A stretch of 64,000 nt of DNA, taken from Cervus elaphus (lineage: Eukaryota; Chordata; Mammalia; Artiodactyla; Cervidae). Location: NCBI RefSeq assembly GCF_910594005.1, contig NC_057817.1, positions 31,969,001-32,033,000 of the forward strand, read 5' to 3'. Within the stretch, counting starts at the first letter, position 1. Every line of letters begins with the position of its first letter. Positions 32,765-44,269 of the stretch are shown one piece after another. The position numbers and the translations under genes were made by a program. The notes under the pieces were generated by a model. It saw only the letters and a program-made list of their open reading frames with translations, made no database searches and was not told where the DNA came from.

Positions 32765-34726
32765 GTGTAGCCTTGTTATCTTGTAGGGCCCATCTATGGT
32801 CACCTGCGATGATGGAGTTGGATCTTTTAAGTGGAGTTTTTCTTTTTTCCTTGACTTAAAAACAAAACAAAGCAAAACAAAAAACCCTACCGATTATTTT
32901 AGACCTGGTTGACCCTAGCTCACTGCACTTACTTTTTCAAGAAAGCCTTTTCATAGATGTCCAGATGAACTTGGGAGACAGGCATCTAACTGAGGAGGGG
33001 GCTCAAGGAGTAGTTTCTACTGGAGGAGTGAGGAGCCCCACATCTGTGGGTGGTGGGTGGAGAAGGTTTCAGGGGAAGTATGTAGGAGAGAACATCATAT
33101 CGTCTCCAGGCAGCAGTTGGACACTGTCCCCTCCCCACCATGGATAGCTGAGACGGAGACCCAGGCTGCCTGGGCTGGGAGAGCCCTGGGTCTGTGAGCC
33201 CAGGCCCTTCCCGCATCTCGTCCTCCTCTCTCTTCCTCCTCCGTGCGGTGAGTGAGTCAGCCTCCTGTCTGGGCTCAGTTGCAGCCAGAGGGGCCAGAGC
33301 CCAGGCAAGCAGTTGGGCAGGCATTTTCTGAGCATTGCAAAAGCTCTCCTGGGCAGAGTTCAGCTCTGTGCCATCTCCCTGCTGGAAGCCGGTGGTGGCC
33401 ACTCCTGAAGGGGACACAGCACAGCAGTGATTATGGGATGGCTATGGTATGACTCCAGAATGGGTTGACAGTGAAGGGACTGTGGCTTGTGGTAAATGCA
33501 CATTGCTTATTCTCCTTGGATCAGGAGGTGCATCCCAGCACTGCAGACTTTTCCAGCCCCTCATTCCATGTTTGCCTAGTGATCTCGTTAGCTGCCAGTG
33601 TCTTAGTGGGATGGCTATGCACAAGAAATCAGGGAAGATTCTGAGACGAGAGAAGCCATGTTGTTGGCAAAGGTTTTGAGTTGGGCTGGGAAATAGGGGT
33701 GGTTTGCTGAGGTGGAAATGGATTATCTGGACACTGGAGCCTCAACTCTATAAACCAACAGTGTCATGTTTGGGGGAGATCTTCCCCATTGCATCCTTGT
33801 CAAAGTGCTGGAGGAGATTCTAGGTTCTTTTGAAATGGTGTCAGACCAGGAGGTTGTTACTAAGACTTCACATTTCTCTCTGACTCTTGTTTTGGGTGCT
33901 TCAGATCCTTGGGCAGAAGTAGGAGCCCCAGAACTCATTCCCCACCACCACCTCAGTAGCCTCTCTGGACCCATTTGAGGAGAATCCACAGCCAGGCCAT
34001 GGGACTGACTCAAACTGCAGAAAGCTGGGGAATTCACAGTGTGTGCTCTGGCTGGGTCCCATGGCTTCAGTTTGGCTGTCCCTCATCAACCACGACTTGG
34101 ACCCTTTCCAGGGTAAGGGATAAGAAAGGAGGAAAGAGAAAAGGCATAAGAAAAGAGGAGAGCGGAAGAAGGGAAGAAGAGGGCTAGGAAGTTTTTCTGA
34201 CTCCTCACAGCTCTTCAGCCAAGGCTGTCGCTTTATTTGAATAAATATTGTAGGAAGTCTGATGCTGTGTGAGGTGCCCTGATTACTTGTATTTGTGATT
34301 TCTCTGTCTTCTTTCCCTATTTGACCTCAGAATTAATCTCCTTTGGAGAATGAGTCCCAGAGGCAACACCAAGAGGTCTTCTTGGACTTCCACCCTCCAC
34401 TCCCAGAGCAAATAGCCAGTGCCAATGCCAGTGCCTTCCACATTTGGAGGAAAGCCTGGGTCCTCATGGGCCAGACCAAGACAGGAGAAGGACTTGCAGT
34501 TGTTCATTTCTTTACCCCACATCCTGAGAAGGCAGCGGCTGTCCTGCCTGAGAACCAGAGTTTCTCTACTAGAAACCGGCTGGTGCCTACATCCAGCATG
34601 TAGGTTCCAGTGGCCAGAGAGCCAGAGTCGTGAGCACCTGGAGGTCTGAGCTAGGATGGCTCTCCAGGGTGTTGCTAACAGGATGAGCTATAGGAGCTCC
34701 AGCTTTCCATTTGTCACTGTTTATGT
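32765..34726. other. VDR: VDR intron 1, first part, no exon recognised
   Basis: Mostly unique sequence with short A-rich (about 32860-32885) and purine-rich (about 34110-34190) tracts. A TGAGTCAG AP-1-like site lies at about 33253-33260. No transposon younger than MIR age was seen. Confidence 0.5.
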
Positions 34727-34952
34727 GGGCTTCCCTGGTGGCTCAGATGGTAAAAAAAAAAAAAAACAAAACACCTGCAACGCAGGAGACCCAGCTTCAA
34801 TCCCTGGGTTGGGAAGTTCCCCTGGAGGAGGAAATGACTACTTACTCCAGTATCCTTGTCTGGGAAATCCCAAGAACAGAGGAACCTGGTGAGCTACAGT
34901 CCATGAGATTGCAAAGAGTCAGACATGACTGAGTGACTAACACTTTCACTTT
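34727..34952 (+). mobile_element. Bov-tA SINE with an internal A-run
   Basis: GGGCTTCCCTGGTGGCTCAG, then where the family has GGTAAAGAATCTGCCTGC this copy has about 14 A's and CAAAACACCTGC (34752-34776). The rest is ordinary: GCAACGCAGGAGACC, CAATCCCTGGGTTGGGAAG, GAGTCAGACATGACTGAGTG. Confidence 0.92.
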
Positions 34953-34954
34953 TC

Positions 34955-36924
34955 TTTCATGTATGTTTTAGATGCAGGAAAGTACAAGTAAGCAAATGAT
35001 AAGATTTGCTTCAGAGCTTCTTGTGTGCCCAGCATGGTCCTAGGTCCTCTGAGGGATGACAGGGAGCAGAACCCACCAGACTGGACCTCCTCCCCCCTAG
35101 ACGGTCTGAGCCCAGGCTGGGCAGTGGGTCCTGGGCTCTCCCTCCACTATTGTCCTGTTCTCAGGGGATCCAGCTGGGCAGAAGCCAGCCTGGCTCTCGC
35201 TTGGGACCGGCATGGTCTTGATCCTTCTAGTTACACTTTGCTCTGATTCCCCATTGACCTTCTGTGTCAGTCCCCTCTTGGATGTGCTAGAGAGAGTGAC
35301 TGTATAATTTATTGCCCAAACTGGGAGCAAAAGAGATGAGATGAATCGTTCTGTCAGGACAACAGACATAAGCCCAAGTTGTTCAGGACCAATTGGAACA
35401 TTAAGGCATTCTAGCGAACCCCACCACAGACCTGGTGGAGGTCACGGTGTTGAAGCAAAGACAGGTGAGTGTGGGTTTAATGAGAAGAAGATGGGGGTGG
35501 GGCTTAATGATGAAGGGAAGTTGGGGGTAACCTGTAATGTGGCGTTACCACCATGCGCAGTCTCTCCCTGAGGGCAGCACTGGTCCTCGCTCCCCTCTCT
35601 CAGGACCAGCCTACCATTCACTCCCTTTCCCTTCCCGGTGACTTTCCTACACCCTTGACTTGTGACCGGCCTCACCTTTGGTTTTCCTGCCCCACCCCTA
35701 TGTCAGACAGGGACAGGAAGGCCTGCCAACTCCCCTTCGGGTGCCCCTGGGGGAACTGGGAGTTATCCTGGAGCCGAGACCCAGCCTTACGCTTCCTCTT
35801 CCCTCTTCCCCCAAGTCTGCAGCCTCTTCATTCTGTCCATGCATCTTCCCAGACCTCCAGGGGCCATGCTGCCTGGCAGGAGAGCTCAGCATTAACACGG
35901 GTAGACAACCAGAAAGGGAAGGGTAGTCAAACCTTGCCCATGTGGATACAGAGCACAGGTCACTTGTAATCAGATTCCCAGGAAATAGTAAGTGAAGCGG
36001 AGGTAGGAGCTGAGAGAAGCCGCAGAGCAGGAGATGGAGTTGGGTCCCCTGGACGCTGGAGTTTGACTCTCAGCAGGTCTGACTATTGGGGAAATGGTCC
36101 AGGGTGGGGACAGATTGTTCTTGCTCAACCCAGACTAAAGGCGTTGGTGGCAGCTGCTGCATCCTGACATGGTGACATGTGGAAGAGAAACCGCCTTCCC
36201 TTCTGAGTCCTGTGTCCTTGTGGTCCAGATGTTCAGGGTGGGTTCCCTGGAGAATCCCCAGAGGTTCAGCCTGAAAGTGACGGGGACGTGGGGGTGGAGC
36301 CTCCTTGATGACTGTGTGCGATGACTGTCTACTGTGGCAGGAAGGAAGTCATTCTCATCATTGGCAAATGAAAAGGGCAAGTGAAGCCCTCTTGGGAAGT
36401 CTTACCCTTTGAAACAACTTGTGGGGAGGGGAGAGGAGAGACCTTCTGGGGTGGTAGGGGTGGCAGGCTGGTAGGTACATGGCAGGAGCCAGAGGCAGAA
36501 ATAGCAGACTCTCGAGGAGTCTGAGTGTGTGTCATGCCTTTGCAAACCTGCTGGGCAGGTCCTGTGCCAAGGAATAGACCGAGCAGTGTTCCCAGAACCA
36601 GATGCCACACAAAGTCCCCATTCTGCACAGGGGAGAGCCCTGGTCCTGAGCAGAGCGTTGGCAGCCGCACTGGCGGGAAAGTGGAGCGTGGGCAGCACCC
36701 AGGGAAGCTGCTCCTCTCACTGGCCTTCTGAGGACAGGTGTGACTTTCCAGGCCCCGTGGGGCACCCACGAGGCCCAGAGCTCTGCTCGTGAGACGCTCA
36801 CTGTGTGCCACCTGCTGGCACGGAGGCTGTAGCTCCAGGAACAGCGACTCGCCACATGCTCGGCTCCGCGGTTCCAGGTGGGGCACGGCCGCCCAGACCT
36901 GCCATAGCCTGGGACGTGGGAACC
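34955..36924. other. VDR: VDR intron 1, repeat-poor stretch
   Basis: GC-richer unique sequence. Long frames on the minus strand (36329-36928 and overlaps) have no domain and come with equally long frames in other phases, so they are chance frames. Possible but undemonstrated location for intronic enhancers. Confidence 0.5.
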
Positions 36925-37055
36925 ACATCCAGGTTCCATTTACAGATGGGAGACCAAGGCTCAGGGAGGTGGAGCCGAGGTACGCAGCTGGTGAGTGGGA
37001 GAGTCCGGACCCGCACCGGGTCTGTCTTAGCCTCCAGGCACCCTGACACCTCTGG
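36925..37055 (-). repeat. MIR SINE, minus strand, decayed
   Basis: TTTACAGATGGGAGACCAAG, GCTCAGGGAGGTGGAG, CAGCTGGTGAGTGGGAGAGT in inverted MIR order. Confidence 0.6.
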
Positions 37056-37641
37056 TCTCAGCAGGCGGCCACAGGCATTCAGGGCCTGCCTTGCACGTCA
37101 TATGCAGGCCTGCAGAAACGTTCCTGAGTGGCAGGTTTGGACTTAACACACCAATTTGAAGGAGGTGACCTGGGAGTGAGTTCAGTCTGCTCAAAGATTA
37201 CTCTGGGGACAGTGGTCTCTCAGAAGAAGTCCCCCTCTGCTAGACCCTCAGGCCTTGTGCCTGTCCCACTTGCTTGGGTTCCTTGGGTAAAAACAGCAGA
37301 CAAGAACCTGTGTGGGGAGATTGCATGGATAAAACAAGACTTGGATGGTCTGGAAGGCAAATAAACTCAATTTCAAACAAGTCACTTTACTGATGACCGT
37401 CTAAGTGCTAAGTCTACCAAGGAAGAAGAGGCCATTGTCCCATAGGTCAACTGGGAGCTTGTTTACCTCTTCCTCTCCTGGCTATCCCTTAAGGAACACT
37501 CCTGAACCTACACGCCTGGAAAGAGAATTGGATTCCAGCCTCATCTGACAGCCTCTGCCAGACACTGTGCTGATTACTCTCCTTGTCTCCTTTCGTCTTC
37601 CCCGCTTTTCTAGCTTTTCTTTGGGTTACTAGTTACTAGTA

Positions 37642-38089
37642 CAGGAAGCCCCCTACATACTAATGAGTTCTGTTCTGAGAGCACCTTAAGTCCAATTTGT
37701 TTGTAAGCCCAGCAAAGTTTGCCTAGGTACCCAACTAACCACAGTCAGCTATATGGCACTGTACTGTAATAGGTTTATAATCCTTTTCACACAAATAATA
37801 TATAAAAAACAAACAAATACAAAAATATAAAGAAAACTTTTTAAATCTTACAGTGCAATATCTTGAAAAGTACAATAGTCCAGTACAATGGCTTGCTGGC
37901 ATACAGGGACTAGCATCACATGAACTGGCAAGAAGAGTTACCAATTAGAGGAGGGAGAGGAGGTGGGAGACGGCAGAGCTGAAGGATCATCAACAATAGG
38001 AGATGGAGGGCAAGCTACAATTCCAGTCAAGCCTGGATATGCGAATACACATTCTAATCTTTGAAGGTTCGTAGGTAGGGGACTTACTG
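37642..38089. mobile_element. TA-flanked DNA transposon (Tc1/mariner-type MITE) with terminal inverted repeats
   Basis: Left end CAGGAAGCCCCCTACATAC, right end GTAGGTAGGGGACTTACTG; reversed, the right end reads CAGTAAGTCCCCTACCTAC. Both tips are flanked by TA (37640-37641 and 38090-38091), the target duplication of this superfamily. Length 448 bp, no transposase frame, so it is a non-autonomous copy. Probably Tigger-like; exact family not named. Confidence 0.82.
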
Positions 38090-38186
38090 TATTCTCTCCA
38101 GCATGTATATGGAAAACCAAGCTTTAACGTAAAGATGCAATAACCTGCCCCATGCTGTAAAGTTCACCCATGATTACCGTTCTATG

Positions 38187-38402
38187 GGCTTCCCAGGTGG
38201 CACTAGTGGTAAAGAACCCTCCTATTAACGCAGGAGATGTTAGAACCTCAGGTTCAGTCCCTGAGTAGGGGAGATCACCTGGAGGAGGGCATGGCAACCC
38301 GCTCCAGTATCCTTGTTTGGAGAATCCCATGGACAGAGGAACTTGGAGGACTACAGTCCATAGGGCAAAGACGCAGACACGACTGAAACGACTTAGCACG
38401 CG
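38187..38402 (+). mobile_element. Bov-tA SINE
   Basis: GGGCTTCCCAGGTGGCACTA, GGTTCAGTCCCTGAGTAGGG, CCCATGGACAGAGGAACTTG, GACTGAAACGACTTAGCACG. Inserted about 100 bp right of the TA-flanked MITE. Confidence 0.9.
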
Positions 38403-38569
38403 CGCAGACATGCTACACTGTGCCGGTGTTGGGCCTGGCTGTGCAAACCACTCCAAGCACCGGGAGCCTGGAGACAGTAGGAAACACTCAACCTGACCTT
38501 CAGTGGAATTCTCCGAGTTTCTTGGTAAACGACTGAAAGCTCAGGTAGTGTTATTAGCAACCTCATAGG

Positions 38570-38790
38570 ACAGGAGAAACACTGGATTTGAGTTAGACAT
38601 ACTTGGGTTTAAACTCTGGCTTTGTCACTTTGTAGCTCGTGACCTTGGGCATGTTTCTTGGCCTCTCTGAATCTCAGTTTCCTTTTCTGTAACCTGGAAT
38701 GAGAGTAACTCCCTTGCAGAGTTGTATGAGGATTACAGATGATACAAGCCAAGCACTTGGCACGAAGCAAGCTCTGGAAGAGAGAGTGTG
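38570..38790 (+). repeat. MIR SINE
   Basis: A well-preserved MIR order: TTGGGTTTAAACTCTGGCTT, TGACCTTGGGCATG, CTGAATCTCAGTTTCCTTTT, GAGTTGTATGAGGATTACAG and GCACTTGGCACGAAGCAAGC. Confidence 0.78.
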
Positions 38791-39044
38791 TGCAGACACT
38801 CAGTAGATGTGTGCTGAGGTTTACCTTCCATGTGCCAGGCACTATGCAAGACACTGGCAATTTAACAGTGCAAAGGAAAGACTCTTGCAATTGTTGTAAA
38901 TTTACTAGACCAGAAACTCATCATTGTGAGAGGATGTTTTAGAAGCCAGGAATGGCTAGACTCCGACTGAGTAACTCGATTTCGCTTTCTGTCATTTCTT
39001 AGCTGATGAGCTTAGAGAAGTTGTTTAGCTTCTCTGGGGCTCAG

Positions 39045-39745
39045 AGTCTTATTTTTTTTTTTAAACTAAATGTATCATATACACAAGAGTACAAGTAGTC
39101 CTATGTATAGATTAAAAAATAGTGTAATCTATGTGGTACCTACCACCCAGGTTTGAAGTGGAACAATTTCAGAACCTTAAACCATAAAACCCACTTTCCT
39201 CTTCCCTTTTACATCCTCTTCCTCACTCTCCCCCACAGCGAAACTAATATGAATTTTAATTAATGTGTCCTTGCTTTCCTTCGAAAGTTATTATCTCTGT
39301 TTGTTTTACAAACAATGTATTGCTCAGCTTTACGTCTTTTGAGTTTATATACATGTGTCTTATCTGTGATGCACTTTTTTCACTCAGTATCATGTTTCTG
39401 AGATTCATCCATGTCAAAGCACACAGATATGTTGATTAGTTTTCACCAGAATGTTGTATTCCATTAAGAATATGCTGCAATTTGTATTTTTCCTCTTGTT
39501 GATAAACATTTGGGCTCTTTCCAGTTTGGGGCTCTTATGATCAGCTAATACTGCTGGGAAGATGCTATGGTTGTCTTCTGGTGTCTCTGTAGACATTTCT
39601 CTAGGGCACATGGCATTCCATGTTTGGCATTACTCTACAGCACCAGCTGTCTTCCACAATGGTTGTACCAAAAACACTCCTTTAAGTAGTAGATAAAAGT
39701 TCCTATTGTTCTCCATCCTTTTTAACACTTGGTATAATCTTCATT
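39045..39745 (-). repeat. Old L1 3' region, minus strand
   Basis: 'attccattaagaatatgctg', AACATTTGGGCTCTTTCCAG, 'tttggggctcttatgatcag' and ACAATGGTTGTACCAAAAAC are inverted L1 text. No coding capacity left. Confidence 0.65.
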
Positions 39746-39749
39746 TCTA

Positions 39750-40784
39750 AAAGGAAGAAGTTATACTAGGTGAGCTTCCAAAGTCCCTTTCAGCTATAGT
39801 AATTGTATCATTTTCAACCCAAGGGTCTGGTTTCTGGCTTATGCATATGCTTGTCTGCTGTGTTGTGCACAGATGGTCCCGTAAATGCCACAGCCCCGTG
39901 CAGGGTCCCCAGGTGCAGCTGAAGCCCTTCCTCACTGGGCTTCCACCAACAGTGGGGGATGGATCCAGTGACTCCACATCCTCCCTACCACTTGGGGTTT
40001 TGTTCACTTCAACCAAAGACTGGTGTCGGTGCTGAGAACATACCAGATGCTCAGTTAATACCTCCTGAATTGCCTTCCTGCCAAGTGGGTTGGGAGGCAT
40101 GGATATTTTCCCTGAGCATTGATTTTAAGAACAAGACATGGAAGTATCAGAATCATGTGCATGCTAGCTAAGCAGAGCACATGGGGCTGGGAACAGTGGT
40201 GAGATTTACGAGTGTCTCAGGCTTCTTAATCACTTAGACTCCAAGTGAAGTGAATTGAAGTTAATAGTCTCCATTGACCAACTGTTCAGAGTCTGGCCTT
40301 ATTCTTTGACTCTCTCACTTGCCTGATTGGAGAGAAGGGAGTATCTGGAAGATGAATTGAAGAGAGCAGAGGCCATGTGGAAAGGAGCAGAATGCCCACA
40401 GAGAACCCCTTCCCCTTCCAAGGGTTGAATATTTTGCCTGGGGGAGGATGGGAGATATACTCAGTGTCCTGGCAGCTATATAAACAGCCAGCTGCCCACC
40501 CAGCCACCCACGGAACAAAAGAATGTGGCTGGTTGGGCAGTTGCATGGGCCACCCCAGCCCGCAATCCTATAATTACCCATCTAGTCTGTGCCTGTCAGC
40601 TCCAGGGGCAGGCGGGTGCGTGTGCCCTGGGCCTCATCTTGGTCACCAGGCCCAGGCTGGGCTCCGTGGCAGGACCCCACCTATCCTCAGCCACCCCCAC
40701 CCCCAACTCTCCCTGAATGTCTCTCTCTGCACCCACCTTTGACCCTTTGGAGTCTAACATATTATATAATAGGTGATAATCATA
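39750..40784. other. VDR: VDR intron 1, unique stretch with a TATA-like motif
   Basis: No exon recognised. TATATAAA lies at 40477-40484, followed by CAGCCAGCTGCCCACCCAGC; the surrounding 150 bp is repeat-free. It may be chance. Human VDR has an additional first exon (1b) between 1d and 1c that I could not locate. Confidence 0.4.
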
Positions 40785-41010
40785 ATAAACCAAAAGGTTA
40801 CTATAACTTAATACGTTCCAGGCACTGGGTTAAATGTCTTTCATGCATCTTCTCATGTATGCGTCTCAATAATCCTATGAAAGGTAATATTGTTATCCCC
40901 ACCATACAGATGAGGAAACTGAGTCCCAGGAAGTTAAGGGGCTAAATTTCTTGCCCTAAACCATCAAACTTCCGAGTCAGAGCTAGAACTTAAATTGAGG
41001 TCTTTCTAAG
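40785..41010 (-). repeat. MIR SINE, minus strand
   Basis: TTCCAGGCACTGGGTTAAAT, CATACAGATGAGGAAACTGA, GTCCCAGGAAGTTAAGGGGC in inverted MIR order. Confidence 0.78.
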
Positions 41011-41864
41011 ACCCGGCGTGTGGTCGTTCTTCCCCGGCCCACCGCCTTTCCTGACAGGGTCATGTCTCCCCAAGCCAGAGGGCGCTCAGACTCCCCGTCT
41101 CTTCCCCTTCCCTCCCCTCCCCGCCCTGTCTGAGGAGGGCTGGCAAGAGGCAGCAGGGGGTGCCAGTGGAGGGTGAATGGAACAGTTCCAGGCTGGCCAG
41201 GGTGATGCTGGAAAACACCTTCGGGGCAGAGATCTTTGTTCCAAAAGACTCTGAATTTCCGGACTTCTGCCAGAGGCGGGAAGTTACTTCTGCCCGGCCT
41301 ATCTGGCAAGCGCGCCAACTTCTTGGGCGCCCAGTTAAGAAGTGGGGGATGGGCTGCCTCAGGTAAAATTCCATTGTAATGAATGCCATCTGAGATCTGA
41401 ATGGCTTTGTTGAAATGGGAATTGTGCTAACCTGGGTGTAGGGAAGAACTCACATATGAGAAATTGGAGGTGAAATGGAGGTAATTTCCCACTTAGTGTC
41501 TCTCAATAAGGCTCTGGGAGGGTGTAGAGCCTAGACAGAGGAGAGTCAGATGCATTCCTGCTCTCCTTTGAAAGCCACGCTCCCCAGCAGTAGGGCAGGG
41601 CTGGGAGGGGACGAGGCTATGACTGACTGTTCAGTTGTCCATTCCCCGCATTGTGCTGTGAGATCTGAATCCCATGTCCGAGGTGTCATCATTCCACACG
41701 ACACCTAAGATACCTAACTCATCACAGATACGCTCAATAGTTTATTGGGTGGAAATATGTTTGTAGGTAGACTGGGTCCCTTAAGCTAAACAGGACAGTT
41801 GAAGGACTGTTGCTTCATGTGACTAAAACATGAGATGAATCCTCCCATGTATTGAATAGTTTGC
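41011..41864. other. VDR: VDR intron 1, no exon recognised
   Basis: Unique sequence with several CpGs at about 41010-41340 (GACCCGGCGTGTGGTCGTTC), too few for an island. Long minus-strand frames there have no domain. Confidence 0.45.
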
Positions 41865-42090
41865 ATAATAACAAACACTAACACTTACTGAGAAGGAGCC
41901 AGGGACCAGGCGCTGTGCTGAGCACTTTTCACGCATCGTCTCATTTCATCCTCACAGACAAATGAGGTAGGCATTGTTATTTTTCTCACTGGATAGGTGA
42001 GGGAACAGAAGCTTAGAGAGCCCAGGTCACTGGCTCTGGTCACACCGCTGGCAAGGAGGGAAGGCAGGGTTTGTGCCCAGGCAGGCGGCC
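41865..42090 (-). repeat. MIR SINE, minus strand
   Basis: CAGGCGCTGTGCTGAGCACT, CTCATTTCATCCTCACAGAC, GGGAACAGAAGCTTAGAGAG, CACACCGCTGGCAAGGAGGG. A Bov-tA has inserted directly at its right end. Confidence 0.78.
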
Positions 42091-42092
42091 TG

Positions 42093-42301
42093 GGCTTCCC
42101 GCGTGGCTCAGATGGTAAAGAATCTGCCTGCAATGCAGGAGACCGGGGGTTTGACCCCTGGGTCTGGAAGATCCCCTGGAGAAGGCATTGGCTACCCTCT
42201 CCAGTATTCTTGTCTGGAGAACTCCATGGACAGAGGAACTTGGTGGGCTACAGTCCATAGGGTTGCAAAGAGTTGGACACAGCTGAGAGACTAACGCACA
42301 G
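42093..42301 (+). mobile_element. Bov-tA SINE
   Basis: GGGCTTCCCGCGTGGCTCAG, TGCCTGCAATGCAGGAGACC, GGTTTGACCCCTGGGTCTGG, ACTCCATGGACAGAGGAACT, GAGTTGGACACAGCTGAGAG. Confidence 0.92.
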
Positions 42302-44251
42302 GTTGCCTCCCAGAACCTCTTTGCTCAACTGTCTCCCTGACAGCTCAGCTGTCGCTGGGGGCTGGTTCCAGAACCAGGGCCAGGTGGGTAAGAGCGAGTG
42401 CAAACCCTGGTGGGATGGAGTGGAGGGCACAAGCCTGGTCTAGACAGGCAACCCCACTTCAGGCCAGCAGGTTGCCTGGAATTGCAGAACAGTGTGGCCA
42501 AAATGTCCCTTTTTTTTTTTTTTAAATAGGAAGCTGGACACCCAGATTTTTTTCAAAAGTGAAATCTATTTTTTTAAACATTGACAAGTGACTTAAAAAT
42601 GTATACTCACTGGTGGCGATGGGGAGGGGGGTGACAAACCGAAATCATTCATAGTCAGGTTTAGTTTCCTGTGTATCCTCTGGTAGTTTCTTTTAACAGA
42701 TGACTGTTACCTGGAGGGGGACTAGGAAAGCCCTAGTATGCACAGAATTCATTACTAATGCCATGAGTGATCTCTCTCCATGGGTACAGTCCCATTGCAT
42801 GAAAATACTTCACAAAGCAGAGTGCTTCTTTCTGGAGAGTAATAATGAAATCTTTCCATCTGATAGGCCTGGAATGAATCCTCCCCTTTCCTCCTTATCT
42901 TTCTCCCTCTCTCCTTCCTTTTCCCCTCCTTCCTCCCTTACTGTCTTCACAGTCAGATATTTTCCTATTGATGTTAGAAGGAAAGTTCAGTGTAGAGAAA
43001 AAACAAAAGTTTCCTTTTCTTAATGGTCAAAGAAAAGATCTTGAGGCCAAAAAAAAAAAAAAGTGGCATCTTGGGGTTGGGCTTGGCAGTCAATGACTGA
43101 TGCTTATCAAGCCTGGTCTGAAACCCTACCAGCACTGCGGGCTCTCCCGGGCTGTGAGGATGTCACGCTGCTTGCTCTCTTGTGACCTCACGGAGAAGAG
43201 CTCACTCTCCACGTTACACTTCAGAATGTTTTTACAGCCTTCCACTGTGCCCCTGAATTGTAGGCCTCCTCCCCCTCTTAAATACCTGGGAGAAGAATTG
43301 TAAACTAATAACCAACATTGGTATGGAATATAAAGGCTTTTGTAACATATGTTTGAATCTCAGCTGATACAGCACTCCTGTAAGATAGGCAAATGGATAT
43401 AGAACCCCCTTTTTGAGGCTTGATAGAGTAGCAGTTTGTGATTTTTTTTTCCTTCCATTCCATAAGAGAGCAGTAGCCATGGAGGCCTGAAACCCGGAGT
43501 GCAGGAGCCCCTGGCTCCCCCAGGCTTCCCTTACTTGCCGCTCTCACTTCTCACCTGGTATCCACAGGTTGGGGGATTGTGGTAGGTGGGACAGCCAGTA
43601 AGTTCAGAGCCCCTGACTAAGGTCTCCACCTCCCTGAAACTCCAGCTCCATGGCATGGGCATGGGGAAGGCCCTAAACCAATGGATGGCCCGAGGCCAGC
43701 CTCCTCTCCAAGCCTCCCCCCACTGTCTGTCACCTTGAGCCATTGTTCCCCAAGCTGGGCAGAAAATAGCTCACTCAAGAGAATTATTTTTGTCTCTGTT
43801 AAACTTCAATCCTAGGCTCCTGATGAGCCTGGCTGCAGAATTGTTTTTCAGGCTAGGAGGAGTTCTGGGAAAAGTGAGGGGTTGGGGAGTAAAGGGGAAG
43901 CAGTGGTTGGAGGGGTGCCACCTCTCCCCCAAGGGGCCATGATGAGCACAAGCACTGGTCCTCTTCCCTAAGACGCTGCCCATTGGGCGGCCTGACTAGT
44001 GGCCAAGAGTGTGCAGCCTGCCCAGCCAGCTGGATGCTGTTTCACTCATGGCTCCTTTCACCAAGTGTAGGCCCTGAGCAGGTCCAGGGATGTTTGCCTC
44101 TGCCTGAAGCTGTGTTGAGTGAAGGTAGTGGAAACTCTGTTACATGATGGAGGTCCACGTGGGCAGCTGGGGGGCTGCAGACGGCTGACTGCCAAGGAGG
44201 GAAAGAGGTTTTTGCATTGGAGACCTGGGCTCAGCTCCTCCCATGCCCTGA
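42302..44251. other. VDR: VDR intron 1, no exon recognised
   Basis: Unique sequence with a T14-15 run near 42510-42524 and an A13-14 run near 43049-43062. These may be the ends of unrecognised old retrotransposons. No coding signal. Confidence 0.45.
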
Positions 44252-44269
44252 GGCAGCACTGAATGGCAC

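Noticed and set aside
32694..32770. GTG at exon 1d as a non-AUG start codon
   Set aside because: Non-AUG starts are rare, and exon 1c would still introduce a frame break or stop before the VDR frame.
36329..36928. 199-codon minus-strand open frame in VDR intron 1
   Set aside because: Low-complexity Pro/Ser/Arg-rich translation without any motif, overlapped by several other frames; composition artefact.
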